Positions 19,600 to 31,230 of a DNA stretch of 64,000 nucleotides are shown here, piece after piece; the first letter of the stretch is position 1, and each line of letters opens with the position of its first letter. Source of the DNA: Tanypteryx hageni. Lineage: Eukaryota; Arthropoda; Insecta; Odonata; Petaluridae. Position numbers and translations under genes: made by a program. The notes under the pieces are model-generated. The model had not been told where the DNA came from. It ran no database searches and saw nothing but the letters and a program-made list of their open reading frames with translations. The stretch spans positions 16,493,516 through 16,557,515 of the forward strand of contig CM054114.1 in NCBI GenBank assembly GCA_028673005.1, read 5' to 3'.

Positions 19600-20668
19600 G
19601 CAATTGGTATCCCTTTCTTGAGTATTTCAATAAAATAGAGACAGACAGCAGCAGACAATTATTTTTGAAAAATTTGTGAAAATTTTCGTCTCATGTTCGG
19701 CAAGTAATAAATATCTGCACATTTTTCAAATCAAAAATAATCAAATACGTACTTCGAGTTATACATGTGGTCCGGAATACTGAAACCACTAGGTGGGTTT
19801 ACTGTGACCCCTATACCAAACGAACTCGAAAATTTTGTATTTTTGTTATCCAATTTTACTTCTAATAATTCGTTATTTTTAAGGGGGTCTGTTGGTTAGA
19901 ACCACTCCTTTTAATCCATCGTTCAAACTGTAAAAAAATATAAAAACCAACCCTCATTACTATAACTTATTAACGGCAGAAATTAAAATATATAGACATT
20001 TAGCTACGTGTCCAAAATATATTAATTTTCTTATATTTAAAACGGTCACTTCCTCTTCCGTACTGTTCGTCCATCGTTAGAGATGGCGGCATTCTTTCCG
20101 CAGTTGGGAAGAAACAGTAATCTCTGATTATCATGTTGAAACGGTACTTCTAAAGGGAAGAAATAAATAGCAATTATTTGTGTCATTTAATCATGTGATT
20201 GACGTATTATTCTATATACGTTATCATTGCCGACGCCGTTGATGTAAACAATCTACTTTCCTTCACATTCGATCACTTTATGAGTCACGTCCAGACTCAT
20301 GTTGTTGGATGGAATCTTCGAATACTTCCACGCTGAAAATGTAGTCACTTGATATCACACAAGCGTTGGTAAACAAATGTCCAGTGATATCCATCGTTTT
20401 CACGTTTCAACTTGTCGAAATCGAAGAGTGACGTCATAGGTTGAACCAGTTTAACGCAAAAAGTTGAAAGTAGTCGAAATTTTGTTGAATCAATCAACAA
20501 GTTGATCAACTAGGATGAAAGAAATTTCACACGCTTCAATGCAGAAAATAACATCATGTATACGTCACATTTACATGTGAGCAATGCAGACGTATCTTTT
20601 ACCATGTTCTAGTAAAAATAAAACTGATTACTATTAAGAAGGTTAAAAATCGCAGTTAATCGGATTCG
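19600..20668. other. No recognisable gene
   Basis: AT-rich DNA. Some moderately GC-rich patches (20050-20110, 20220-20460) hold no frame I can support. The B1-specific segment ends at 20536 within this stretch. Confidence 0.4.
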
Positions 20669-20959
20669 TTAATGATATTTCATAGCACAAATACATATCA
20701 TCACTCCCTTGATGCGGACGCTTTGATATTCTTCACACTCCATACGTATAAATTTATATTTTTCGACAAACTGCTCGCGTTCTTCAGGGCCGAGAACGTG
20801 GTCACCCACTTGCCAGTAGCTCCTTTTGGCCTTTATAGAGAAGCTCATTCTGCAGCTGTTGGTCGCCTTATTCCTGCACTCCATATTTGGTGCTGCATCT
20901 TGCGCTGTCAATTGTAATAATGAGACGGTTGTTGCTAACAACAAGCACGACTTGATCAT
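20669..20959 (-). CDS. Small secreted cysteine-containing protein
   Basis: ATG at 20959 opens a 96-residue single-exon frame. Residues 1-20 (MIKSCLLLATTVSLLQLTAQ) are a convincing signal peptide, with likely cleavage before DAAPN. The mature part of about 76 residues has five cysteines (28, 36, 75, 89, 91) and is basic and polar, suggesting an extracellular disulphide-containing peptide. A TATA box lies 86-92 bases upstream. No family is recognised. An odd number of cysteines leaves one unpaired or implies a dimer. The B2 copy is frameshifted by a 13-bp length difference. It may instead be one exon of a longer gene. Confidence 0.55.
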   Translation of the reverse strand: MIKSCLLLATTVSLLQLTAQDAAPNMECRNKATNSCRMSFSIKAKRSYWQVGDHVLGPEEREQFVEKYKFIRMECEEYQSVRIKGVMICICAMKYH

Positions 20960-21044
20960 CTTCAGCGTAATGCGTAACGAGTTGTCGAACGAGGTCTTTC
21001 TTACAGTTCGTTACATTATGTAAATAAGAAGAAAAGTGAAACCC

Positions 21045-21051
21045 ATTTATA
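21045..21051 (-). promoter_or_regulatory. TATA box of the secreted-protein gene
   Basis: TATAAAT on the minus strand lies 86-92 bases upstream of the ATG at 20959. That leaves room for a transcription start about 30 bases downstream and a short 5' UTR. It is conserved in B2. Confidence 0.45.
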
Positions 21052-21059
21052 CTAAATCT

Positions 21060-22395
21060 CGGGAGAGATAAATTATGTATGACGCAGAAATCAAATATTT
21101 ACGTTAGTCTCCATCCCCGTTTTACGATGTTTAATCTGACATGTCTCTTGATGGGCCATGCCTTTTGCCACTTGCGTCAATGCAGGGCAATCTTTTTTTT
21201 TCATGGCGTTGAATATTTCATATCCTTTATTGAATTTCTTAGTAATAAATCATATTATCAGCCTCATTTTGATAGCTGCAATCAATCTTAAGATTTTCTA
21301 AGCGGTTATGGTCTCTCGTATGATCTTCATTTATGTAAGCAATTCCCTTACAATACCCTACTGGTTTCAGCACCATGCATTGCTACCGCGCTATGTTATG
21401 TTACATCTACAGTCGGCATGTCACCATCCGTTTTAGTTGCATATCATACTGGTCTTAAAGTCGATTGAATGCTGAAAATAACTTAGCGCATGTCAGTTAT
21501 AATGTCTGAAATCTCAGCATATCAAGTGTTACAGTTACATAATAATGAGCCAGAGAGCGATTATTCTCACAAGGATCACGGATATTGATGAAATTCGACC
21601 GCGTGATTCTACATTGAAAATACTACGAACAACAATAATTAGTTTATAGCCGTTGCTACAATAAAAGTTCTGGAAAGCTACCTTGCAGTAATACTATATA
21701 GATCTCACATTGTTTTTATTTATTTTTAGTAGGCATTCACAGTTCAACTCCAATTTACGGAATATTTCCACTGTTTTATTCAAAATAAAACCGATTCGTC
21801 AATAATCGTTCTAATGAAAATGGAAATGTAAACAAATAAATTACGTAAAATCGTGCACGTGCTCTATTTTCACGTAATACTAAAGTAATCAGGTTGAAAG
21901 AATGTGCGTTGTTATGGTAACTAAGGTTTCATACCAAAAAAAAATCTGACGGAATTGCCACCTCTCCAGATCAAGTGCAGAAGGGGCAATTGTAGTCGCA
22001 TAGAAGCTTGAACACATTCCTCTCATTATAATTTAAAAGAAGAAAACCCTTAATTTGCAGAGAAGTGACAATGATAAAAAACATGTCGTCTACCACGACA
22101 AAGCCCGAAATGGAGAATTCTACCTTAAATACATGTCTGAAGAAGGAGGTGAATATGGGCAACGGGAGAATTTTCCAAGGAAAGCGAGAATAAAAGGGTG
22201 ATTGCGAGAGACACGGTGATACAATACAAAGTAAGGAAAAGGTAATTTATCCTTCACCGAAAAATAAGGGGAAAAAACTCACGTACGCGCTGCAGGTCTC
22301 CGGAAAAATCCTCGTGGGACCTAATTCTTATGAAGAAACACACACACACACACTCCAAGGACGCTCTCACACAGTAGACTCGAACCAAATATATT
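21060..22395. other. No recognisable gene
   Basis: Collinear with B2 (38160-39495). Several 60-80 codon frames (21079-21291 plus, 21971-22162 minus) lack signatures. A CACACACACACA run is at 22339. Nothing further supported. Confidence 0.45.
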
Positions 22396-22401
22396 TAATT
22401 A

Positions 22402-22438
22402 GACACCGATGTTTCGACAGCTACGCTGTCATATTCAG
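22402..22438 (-). ncRNA. Hammerhead-ribozyme-like fossil
   Basis: On the minus strand the order is CTGAATA, then GACAGC-gta-GCTGTC (a perfect 6-bp hairpin), GAAAC, then ATCGGTGTC. The last part can form an ACA/TGT stem III followed by C at the expected cleavage position. This is the hammerhead order CTGANGA - stem II - GAAA - stem III - NUH. The G of CTGANGA is replaced by T, so activity is unlikely. Similar minimal hammerheads occur in Penelope-like elements. Helix I pairing with flanks is weak. The copy in B2 is at 39502-39538. Confidence 0.5.
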
Positions 22439-22504
22439 TAGCGAGGCACGGGGTTGAAGCAATTCCTAAAATTTGCAATTTCAAAAATATTTAACTTTTT
22501 CCAT

Positions 22505-22765
22505 TGTTAGGTACTAATACCACACGTTTATGCCACATTTTAATGTCGTAGCACATCTAGAAGTGCAATAATATTTATCAAATTCTTTAAATTTTTAAAC
22601 TTTTAATATCGCAATTGAAAATTAATGGAGATTTTCAAATGCTTATGTGCTCCTTTGCACCAAGGTCTAAAAAACTGAAAAATTTCAGCTCCCTAGATCG
22701 TCCTCTGGTGCTAAACATTAATCTATCTGTTATAAATTTAGGACTTTTTAACAGCAAAATAAATA
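22505..22765 (+). repeat. Diverged 260-bp repeat, unit 1
   Basis: This aligns in order with 24195-24450. Shared motifs are GTACTAAT.CCACACGTTT/GCTACACATTT, TCTAGAAGTG(C/A)AATAATATTT, ATGGAGA...TTCAAATG, and TAGGA(C/A)TTTTTAAC(A/T)GC(A/C)AAA. It is probably two copies of an old repeat family flanking the hAT fossil. B2 copies lie at 39605-39865 and about 40932-41187. Confidence 0.6.
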
Positions 22766-23130
22766 ATATATCAGCTTGGTAGCATATTCAGAATTTTATA
22801 AACAATAAAGAACTTTTAAGCTCTGGCAAATTTTTCTCGGTCGCATTATTTAATTTTTTTTTTAGATTTGCGATATTACTAGTAACTTTTGCGCATACTC
22901 CTAAATATTCGAGACACCAGCTCATCTGGAAGTGCCAAAATCATTATTATGCTTTTAAATGTATCATTATATATAGACGTTACTTACAGAGGAGGATTTA
23001 ACAGATAACATATACATATACTAGTAGTTGGTGCTTGCATTCTGCAAGCATATCATCTCAACATTAAAAACATCCTCCGGAGCGATTTTCGTTTATCCCT
23101 TATGTAAAAATAATATATTAAAACCATCCC

Positions 23131-24089
23131 AAAACATTGCAATTTTAAGAAGTTTATACTTTTCCATTATGGGTATTAATTACGGAATCCAAGCTCGAGT
23201 ATCGAGTACCCGGGTAATCGGAATTTGGAAGAAAATATTGTACTTTTTCAGCACACACGTTCCGTCTTATCTTCGGCAGGCAGGCAAAAAGGCGAGTAAA
23301 ATCTGAGCGTGTGTGGCGGCCTTTACTAAGGCAAACAAATCTTTCAGAGTGAGAGATACCCAAATCGTGATCGTTGCGTATCTGAGAGGAGAATCGCTCC
23401 TATTGAATAAGAACTATCGCCACTCATTTGAGAGTTTTGTTTACGCCCTTGGAGGTGAGGATAAGCAAAGAGAACAGCAATTTACTGAAAGCCGAAGGAG
23501 TTTGCATCTTTCTTTTGAATAAATTACAACAAGCAGATAGGGATCTCGCTACTGAAATGATGGATGCCTTAAAAAAAAAGAATCTATGAAAGACGAAACA
23601 AAGTTATTGTGTCGTTGTTGCTTTTTTGCAAAGTGGCAATTGTCCTAATTCCCACTTTAATGATAATTTTATATAGTCTTCAAAAAATGTAATCAAATCA
23701 TTGGCAAAAGATACATATGATAGGTTGTTTGGTGAAGATGAACATGAAAATGAGCAAGAAGAACCAGCTACGGCAAATGAAGGTTCTGCTAGTTCTGGCT
23801 ATGGTGAGATGCAGAAAACAATACAAGCTGCTATGCCTATTTCTAAAGAAACTTCAACAAAATCAACAATATAAAAGGAGCTAAAATTGATCGAAGGAAA
23901 TCATGGCAAAATAGGATATTGCACAGAAAATTGTTCCAAACTTTGATAACAATTCAACATACTTCAACAGCTAGCAAGAGAGTGTTCTCCGTATCTTCAA
24001 ACTTCATTACTAAGATCCGAAACAATTTTAAAATGTATACCTTAAATGGACTTGTATTTCTAAAATATTATTTCATAATTAAAAAATAA
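23131..24089 (+). pseudogene. Decayed hAT transposase
   Basis: The best-preserved part (23961-24089) reads TSTASKRVFSVSSNFITKIR, then a K/N-rich segment and LNGLVFLKYYF before a stop. This matches the hAT C-terminal dimerisation block (SERVFSxxGxxxTxxRxxLxxxxLxxLxFLKxxF). Upstream scraps in shifted frames include KLQQADRDLATEMMDALKKK (about 23520) and SKNVIKSLAKDTYDRLFGED (about 23680), both typical of ZBED/hAT proteins just before the dimerisation region. CCCGGGTAATCG (23208-23219) and its inverse (about 24155) may be old terminal repeats. Many stops make it non-functional. Confidence 0.6.
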
Positions 24090-24194
24090 ATGATTTTTTA
24101 ATTATATATTTTTTAGATTACGCTGGATACCCGGGTATTTCATAAAAGAATTACTCGATTACCCGGATAGTTCAAAATCCGAGTATTTTGAATT

Positions 24195-24450
24195 CTCTAG
24201 TACTAATGCTACACATTTCTGCCAAATTATAGAGTTGTGGTACTTCTAGAAGTGAAATAATATTTTTCCAATTGTTTTAATTTTAAACATTTTTAACGCC
24301 TGCCGCAATATGTTTATGGAGAGATTCAAATGTTTATTTGAGCAAATGTACTACTCTGTATATATCCTGAAAATTTCAACTTCCTGGCTCATCCCGTAAT
24401 GTCTAAACAGTTATCTATTTGTTTAAACTTTAGGAATTTTTAACTGCCAA
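24195..24450 (+). repeat. Diverged 260-bp repeat, unit 2
   Basis: Partner of 22505-22765, in the same orientation, on the other side of the hAT fossil. See that entry for the shared motifs. Confidence 0.6.
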
Positions 24451-24640
24451 ACAAATGAAAATATCAAAATTTGAGTAATCGCTATTTCGTTTTTTTACGA
24501 ATTCTACTTTTAAAAAAAATTCAACTCCGTAACACATGCGGAAACACATAAACCTTGAAAATTTGTCTGAACAATTGCGAATTTTTAGCGTCCGAATTGT
24601 TGTACTTTTTCAAGATTTTCCATAAGGTCCACTCTTATAG

Positions 24641-24800
24641 AGAGAGAGAGAGAGATACAGAGAATGTGTGAGGGCTAGATATATACTGGTCTTTATTAAT
24701 GCAACATTAATTTAGGAAGTCTGTTTCCAGAGAAGGAGAGAGGGGGAGAGGTGGAGAGGGATAGAGAATGGGAGGGAGGAGGATGGGGAAAGGAATAGAA
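24641..24800. repeat. GA-rich microsatellite region
   Basis: A (GA)n run at about 24640-24655 is followed by a GAGAGGGGGAGAGG-type purine tract at 24735-24800. B2 has the same region with a shorter (GA)n. Confidence 0.8.
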
Positions 24801-25756
24801 AAAAAGATAAATAATGGGAAATACATTAAATTTAATACTCATTCCACGCATACCCTTCTTATTTGACGGACACATACGCTAGTTATAAAATATTATAAAA
24901 AATCGTGTCTCCGGATGTCCGACCATCAAAGTAAAATGGCGAATTTCTACGGAAAAATGTCTCCAACCACCACGATATGATAAATAACAAAATTATTTTC
25001 TATTATTTGTTATCTTCCAATTAAATAACTTGAGAACTACAATAATAATTATTTAAGTGCACTTTAAAATTACTTAAAATCTAGGTATGAATTCGGGATT
25101 TCAACCCTGGTTCGAAAAAAGGATATTTCTGGTTTTTCGACCAGAAAACTTTTCCCGTAGGGAGTGACGCAGTAGGTGGCGCGAAATTGAAGGACGTGGT
25201 AGTTGCGTTTTTTGTTTATACAAATTTCTTTCGTATAGCGTTGCAATTGCTGCATTTTATTATAATAAAGTGAACATTGAATTTGATAATCTTGTATTGA
25301 ACGGACGTCATCGTGGTTCCTTGAGAGGCGAGAAATAAAACGACATAGTGTATTGTTTCTTATAGACATTTAGTTTTACGGCGTTTACTCTACTTCGGGC
25401 ACCCATTCTCCGCCGGCAACGAGAGGATGAAATTCATTTAAGATTAAATAAAACAACAAAATATCTGTCGAACTGGAGATTGATGTGGTCGAATCTGACC
25501 AAAATTGTCGTTTTAACCGCAAAATTACAAGATTTTTGAAACGAAATTTCGGTGGCACCAATAACCTGATTTTTTACGATAACGTTACTACCGGCTGGAA
25601 GGAGGGGCGGGAGGTGTGTTAGCTGCGTGCGCATGCGGCACATTGTAGTGGGAGTGGAAGAATTGTAATGGCCAACGGGGAAATAGAGGTGTGGGGAATA
25701 CAAGAATACCGGGTTATGGCGAGAGAAAAAAAGACTTGAAAGCAGCAGAAAATGTT
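24801..25756. other. No recognisable gene
   Basis: Minus-strand frames of 89-99 codons (25070-25369, 25434-25703) are conserved in B2 because the block is duplicated. They show no signal peptide, domain or good start. Confidence 0.4.
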
Positions 25757-26003
25757 AGTGTTTCGCACAAATATACCCCTTTGTTCAGTGACATAATGGG
25801 CCTATCAAATAAAGCGGGGTTCCCTGCCCTTGCAACCCATTCTCGGCACCTGGAATGATAACATTACAGAATTATTAACACTTCAACATATGCATCAAAT
25901 ACAACTTTGCTCCTAAAGAGTCTAAAGTGAAGATATGCAACACATGAAAACAAGCCATAGTGAAGTATCTCGTTAAATGGTTACTATTATTAAAGTAGAA
26001 AAT
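25757..26003 (+). repeat. Truncated C-block: 5' part of THAP exon 2 plus intron
   Basis: This corresponds to 8367-8613. It carries the first 28 or so codons of THAP exon 2 (minus strand) and its acceptor but no exon 1. It ends abruptly at GTAGAAAAT, where the three long copies continue with CCTGAGATACAT. The left junction is the same as in the 42498-44158 copy, so both descend from one event that was later truncated here. Confidence 0.85.
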
Positions 26004-29000
26004 TCACGAGGTACAGATATTACATTATTTATGCGTTCTTTCCACGAATTGAATGGATCGAGGGGAGGACGTTTCCGTCCGTCCGTCCGCATGATAAAAT
26101 TCGAGAACCGATGGACGTATTTTGGCGAAATTTCTTAATAGGGAGTTTGGCTAACATTGGTCTACTGATTCCAGTGTGCGTGAGTCGTACGCGGATCATA
26201 AGGTTTTTATTACTGCAGTGTGGTTATTTACCAAAAATGACTTGCATGCACGAACGAAGTATTGAATTAAACATGAAAGATTTCAGAATTTCAGGAGTGT
26301 TAATTAATAATTGCAGCGTAAATAAATAAATCCAGACTGAATGCTAAAATTAATCCAATTCCACAAAATGTATTTCAGTACAATTAGTTGAATATTTAAA
26401 CCCCGAAAGGAACATATATGTATGTTCTATCAAATGCATTCGCACGCTGCCGAACTGGCATCATCTGGCACGCTTACAATTAGTTCCGAGACCTCTTATA
26501 GACTCCGTATTTGACCTTGAATAGGAGCTAAGGGAAGAGATCACCCCAAAAGCATGACGTCACGGCAGGCCGAGTCAAAAATGCCGAAGTTGAAAGGCTC
26601 AAGTGAGAGGAGAACTCACAGACCTAGTGAGTCATTTGAGGAAGCTTATCTCTCTCAAGTGTTAAGACAGCCTTTTGTCCCCCTCGCAAATCTCAAGGAG
26701 AAAACGCAATCAGGGCCTCGGGAGAGAGAATTCGATACTCCCGAGCTGGCGTCAGCTGTGAGAGTGCCATCATAAATGAAATATTTTTGTATTCTAATTT
26801 TTTTTATATGAAATAACATGTTATTCCGATCAGTTTTTCGACGTGCTACTTTCTTTTAGAATATAAAACCATTTACTTCTTCAACATTTTAACCATAAAA
26901 TGCTCTTTAATTTGAACATTTTATCGCGTGATTATTTCAGAATACATACAAAGAAAAATTATTTACATGCCCTAAATTTAATTCGGCAGCGGAACCCTAT
27001 TGGCGGGCATTCAAATTCGGCGGATAAAGGTTAACTAGGTAAGGTAGTGTAGATGTAGATGATTGTACTACATAGGAATAATATATGGTTAATATTCAAG
27101 ACAGTTTACCCTCATGATAATTTTTACTAAAAACCACAAACATTGAAAATAAAATATTCATCCTATTTAAATTTTTAAACGAAAACTTAATTTGAAATTC
27201 CATCGAAACGCAACATGGAAATTATTCCTTTTTAGTGCTAATGAATCCGGAGAGACCTTAAATGATCACTTGGAATATACTACCGCTTGAAAAATGGATC
27301 GTGAAGATTTGGTCGATCTCTCGCGAAAATTGCATATTACACAAGGAAAATTATAGTAGAAAATTTTGGTAGAAAATTAACTTTATAGATAGCGACTCAG
27401 TTAGCTTGAAACGGTAAGGCACATAGATATTTAGAAGTATACAAGTTTAATGCAAAATGCATTTAGAATTAATTTTTATTTGCGAAAAATTCCTTCTTGA
27501 AATAATATTATCATTTAGTAAATACACATCCTGAGAAATGATATCTAACAGTGACGTAACTAGGCGCGAAAGGCCCGCGGCAAAATGTTATCTTTGGCCC
27601 CTCCCCCCTCCTTCCTCAACAAATACATGTGTCCAATTAATGCTGAAGACCCAAAATTCGCCCTTATTAAGATATTCAGCGAGAACTCATGGAATTTATT
27701 ATTTAATACATACAGGCTCCACGTGACTGAAGTGCTGTTGCCCTGGAGATCGCGTTTGTTTATTTAAGAGTTTAGATCTTGGTGTATGGTGATTTTTTGA
27801 AGAGCTTGCAGTTCACAAGCACCGACTACTCGTATGCAATATTATTATCATTACTTATACGTACAATAAAAACAAAAATGAGTTACTGAAATAACGGAGA
27901 ATTAGTTTTTTTGTGGTCATTGACTGTGTTATATTTAAACAGTCAGTACTCATAAAATCAAAAAAGAATTTATTTACTGAAATAACGTAAATAACTTTGA
28001 TGTTCTTACAAAAATGCGTTTTGAGTTGTACTTCAATATAATAATTTACGAATGTTGTTTACTTTGGTTGATATGAAAATAATTTCCCTGTCCTTCCTTC
28101 TTCCTCTCTCTCGTATTAAAAGCATTCAAAAGCAAACTTATACCCATAATAACAATAGGATTTCGAGGTCTATCAATGTAATTAAACGTTAAACATGAGC
28201 AATTTCGAACTGCATGCGAAAAAGGATGAACAGAATAAGAAGCCTAATAATTTGTTCTTCAAAATGGTTCAGATCCGAAGCTTGTAGGTAAACCCTTTCT
28301 AATTTTAATCTGAAAAAAATTTAAAGCCTGCCCTTCTAAAAGTCTATTTTTACGTGTAATTTTATGGGAAATAGAAATGTCTACCTTGGAGTCGGCCCCA
28401 GGACTTTTTTCGAGATTGTTTTCGTCACCGCCATATAATACGTAAATCGAGTATTCGTGCAAAAATTCAAAATTCTATTTAATCGGGAAGTTTGTTCAGA
28501 AACGTTAAAAAGTGTCATCGTAGTCGATGACGTCAGAAAGACTCCGGACGGTCTTAAAATTATTATAAGATATATAGTATGACAATATTACCCATTAAAA
28601 TAACATATACTCGAGGATGTAATTAAAAAGAATGGGATTTCCTTTATAATTTTATAATTATTTTTATATTTAAAAAATGAAGAATAGCTATATTCCGCGT
28701 TACATTCGCCCAAAGAATCTTAGCGCTAGAATGATATAGATAGTGTCCTCTACTTCAGTTTTATCTTATTCAAAATTCGTTTTTTAATCCTAAGTCCGCT
28801 CGAATATGAGGGAGCCTTTTCCTATAAAACAGGTGGTGTTAATTTGAGAAACCTAATTTCTTATTTTGTTCAGAGAATGGGAAACCGCAAAGAGAGGGTT
28901 AATAGTGGTCAGAGGGTCGAGGTCGGATAGAAACCAAATAAACATTTTACGGACTTGAAGCGTATTTCCACGAGGATTACTTTTGGAAAACTAAAACTTT

Positions 29001-29755
29001 TGACTCGAAACTTTTGGATCACATGTGGCTCTCGAAATAATAGTGTTGAAACGTGACCGAAGGTTTTCGCAGTTGGATTGTGTCACGTATTTTCTCTATT
29101 GGCGAGGGGAACAAACGAAAACGAAAAGTGTTAGGGATTGTTCTAGACCTGAAAGGAAGACATGACGCTTCGTAAGGATGAGCAGTTTGCTTAGGATCGT
29201 GAGAGGGCGCCGGTTAAACTCGAGAAGAACTTTCTGAGCGTCCTCTCACGGCGACCTCAAAGGGAAAAGGATTATTCAAATCTCTGAGTGAGCGAAAGAA
29301 ATCGAGTTCAGAGCGGAAATCCTAGCGGTAATTGCATATTTCTAAACACATCATTTAGAATAGAACTTGACTTTTTATCGACATTTTGTTGTAATAATGT
29401 TAATAATGTCTGATGGTAACACTGCCATCAGCTTCTCTACTAATCATTATGTTTGGCTGTCGATACCAGATAATTCTACATCTATCAGAAAGGATATGAA
29501 ATACGCATTGCTTCTCTATGGACTATAATCATAAAGCCGGGATTCGATCCTAGCGATGAACATATTACTATCCCCTACAGCTTTTTGGGAAGTTATCGAG
29601 GAAGAAAAATTATATTTTACACTAAAAATATTTAATTATTTTTTCATATTAACATCGATCCTCGCATAATTTGACAGCGTAATCACCCAGGAGTTTCATT
29701 TGCCTAACAGGGAAAAATCTATTCAAGGAATCATTTTTGCTTTACTTATTGAAAA
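26004..29755. other. Unique spacer U1 between the B copies
   Basis: No gene is supported. Contents noted are a GTCCGTCCGTCCGC run (26083), a TE-end-like motif and dispersed repeat (27549-27836), an inverted CGTGAGAGG/CCTCTCACG pair (about 29199-29260), and a B-box-like GGGATTCGATCCTAG near 29538. Short frames at 26111-26329, 26554-26775 and 28259-28462 show no recognisable domain. Confidence 0.5.
27549..27836 (+). repeat. TE-like end plus dispersed 160-bp repeat
   Basis: CAGTGACGTAACTAGGCGCG followed by AAAGGCCCGCGGCAAAATG resembles a widespread transposon terminus. From 27675 the sequence is homologous to 11895-12056. This suggests that the 160-bp repeat is the inner or distal part of a non-autonomous element whose 5' end survives only here. 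Confidence 0.5.
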
Positions 29756-30794
29756 ATTCGTATATTCCCTATATATCATTACTGTCAGATGAGATATTAA
29801 AATATTTAAAAAGCCCGACATTTACATAACAGCATTTTTTGTGGATTATGACTTATATACAGATCAAAGCTTTTCACATATTTACTTTTTTAAATTTAGG
29901 ATTTGTTGTGAAATAATAATAGATCAATTAGATATGAGTATATTTTGTATTTGCATTTTTACGTTATCTCCTCTCGCCAGTAAAATAGCGGTCGGTTTTC
30001 GCCTTACATAGTTCAACAGCATAGAAAAAGTGAAATGCATGAAAAGCTCTTATCCTTTTTCTCAGAAGTTAAAATTCCGTATTTCTTACCCGTAGAATAT
30101 TATTCAGAATGAAATGTCCTTCGTCACCGCAAAAGGATAGACAGAAACACCGCATCCCATGCAATCCACTTATCTGATGATTTGCAAAGTAACATGTAGA
30201 TGTAGGTTCTCGAATAAATTGATGTCATTACAAAAAACTCTCCATACGATTTAAGACTAAAAATTCACGTAATACAACTTAACTGTACCCCATCTAGAAT
30301 TCAGTCTGATATATAAATTTTATGCTGTGTAAAGGGGTCCATTTACAGAGAATTATTCTGGAAAAAAAAATGTACACAAATTGAAGAAAGTGTTAATTTT
30401 AAATGGATAGACTTAAAATGAGATTTATACTCCAAAAGAGAATTATTTATTAGCATAAAATATGACAGGTCTCTTTTTTCGGTAATGGGGATTCATCTTC
30501 ATTTATATAATATGTTTTCTTCATGGGTGTCTGATGAGAAATAGATAATCCTCAGAAATCGCGATATTATTTATGCATGAAAAATATTTCAGCTACGAAT
30601 ATTTTTTTCTACATTAAAGATAAGATTCTATAATCGTCATGCATCGTGTATATAAAACAAGCAATTATTTTTACATATTACTAGAGATATTGAAATCTTA
30701 ACAGTTTATTTTTAAAAGTTTTTTTTATTATATTTTTAACTGTCTACACAGCTTGTAAAGTTGGTGGCTTAGTTAAAACTTATGGCTAGTTCAA

Positions 30795-30984
30795 TGTAAA
30801 GTGCAACTCCTTCAGCCATGAAGACATTGAAACCCGATGCATTTCGCCCACTAATTGGGAGTCCTTAGAGGTGACTTGCTCCGGACAGTGACACAGTTCT
30901 TTCAGTCACTGTCCGGATCAAGTCACCACTGAAGATGCCCCCTAAGTGGGCATATCTTTATGGCTGAAGGAGTTGTACTTTACA
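30795..30984. repeat. 190-bp foldback, B2 copy
   Basis: Base-for-base counterpart of 6281-6470, with the same arms and hammerhead-like cores. Confidence 0.6.
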
Positions 30985-31230
30985 CAGTTTGTAAAGGTAT
31001 GATTACATTTTTACAATGTTTTGTGTTGGAAAATAATATCAATGATCTCCTTTGAAAGCGTTTATTAGCGAGTATCTGCATTAGAAATGGAATCCATATT
31101 TTGCAGCTAACTAACTAACTTCCTTTCATGGTCGTTGCTACGTCGCGGAAGCTCTCACTCTCTCTCTTGAATGGTTTGGTAAGTATTTTTATCACAAATG
31201 TAGGCCGTCCCTCGTGGTAACACCCACGTT

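Larger units (their letters stand above)
13565..20536. other. 7-kb segment absent from B copy 2
   Basis: In B2 the sequence jumps from CATTCTCCCTCTCTT to CAATGCAGAAAATAAC. In B1 those two points are 13564 and 20537, separated by 6,972 bp. Both edges share CTT (13562-13564 and 20534-20536), a microhomology typical of end-joining deletions. The segment contains the intact LINE and an NHR-like fragment. Because it is much larger than the LINE, LINE insertion alone cannot explain the difference. Deletion from B2 is the simplest reading. Confidence 0.85.
5244..26003 (+). repeat. Duplicated block B, copy 1 (longer copy)
   Basis: The block aligns directly with 29756-42733, starting at ATTCGTATATTCCC in both. 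Collinear pieces are 5244-10466 with 29756-34981, 10943-13564 with 34982-37626, 20537-23130 with 37627-40230, and 23494-26003 with 40231-42733. Mismatches are only a few per kilobase in the lines I compared. Copy 1 holds three segments missing from copy 2: 10467-10942, 13565-20536 and 23131-23493. Copy 2 has small extras near 36718 and 37836. The left edge abuts the (TA)n end of block A. Confidence 0.92.

Noticed and set aside
5244..26003. Block B as one giant transposon
   Set aside because: Its edges show no shared inverted or direct terminal repeats, and the right edge differs between copies because of the C-block rearrangement.
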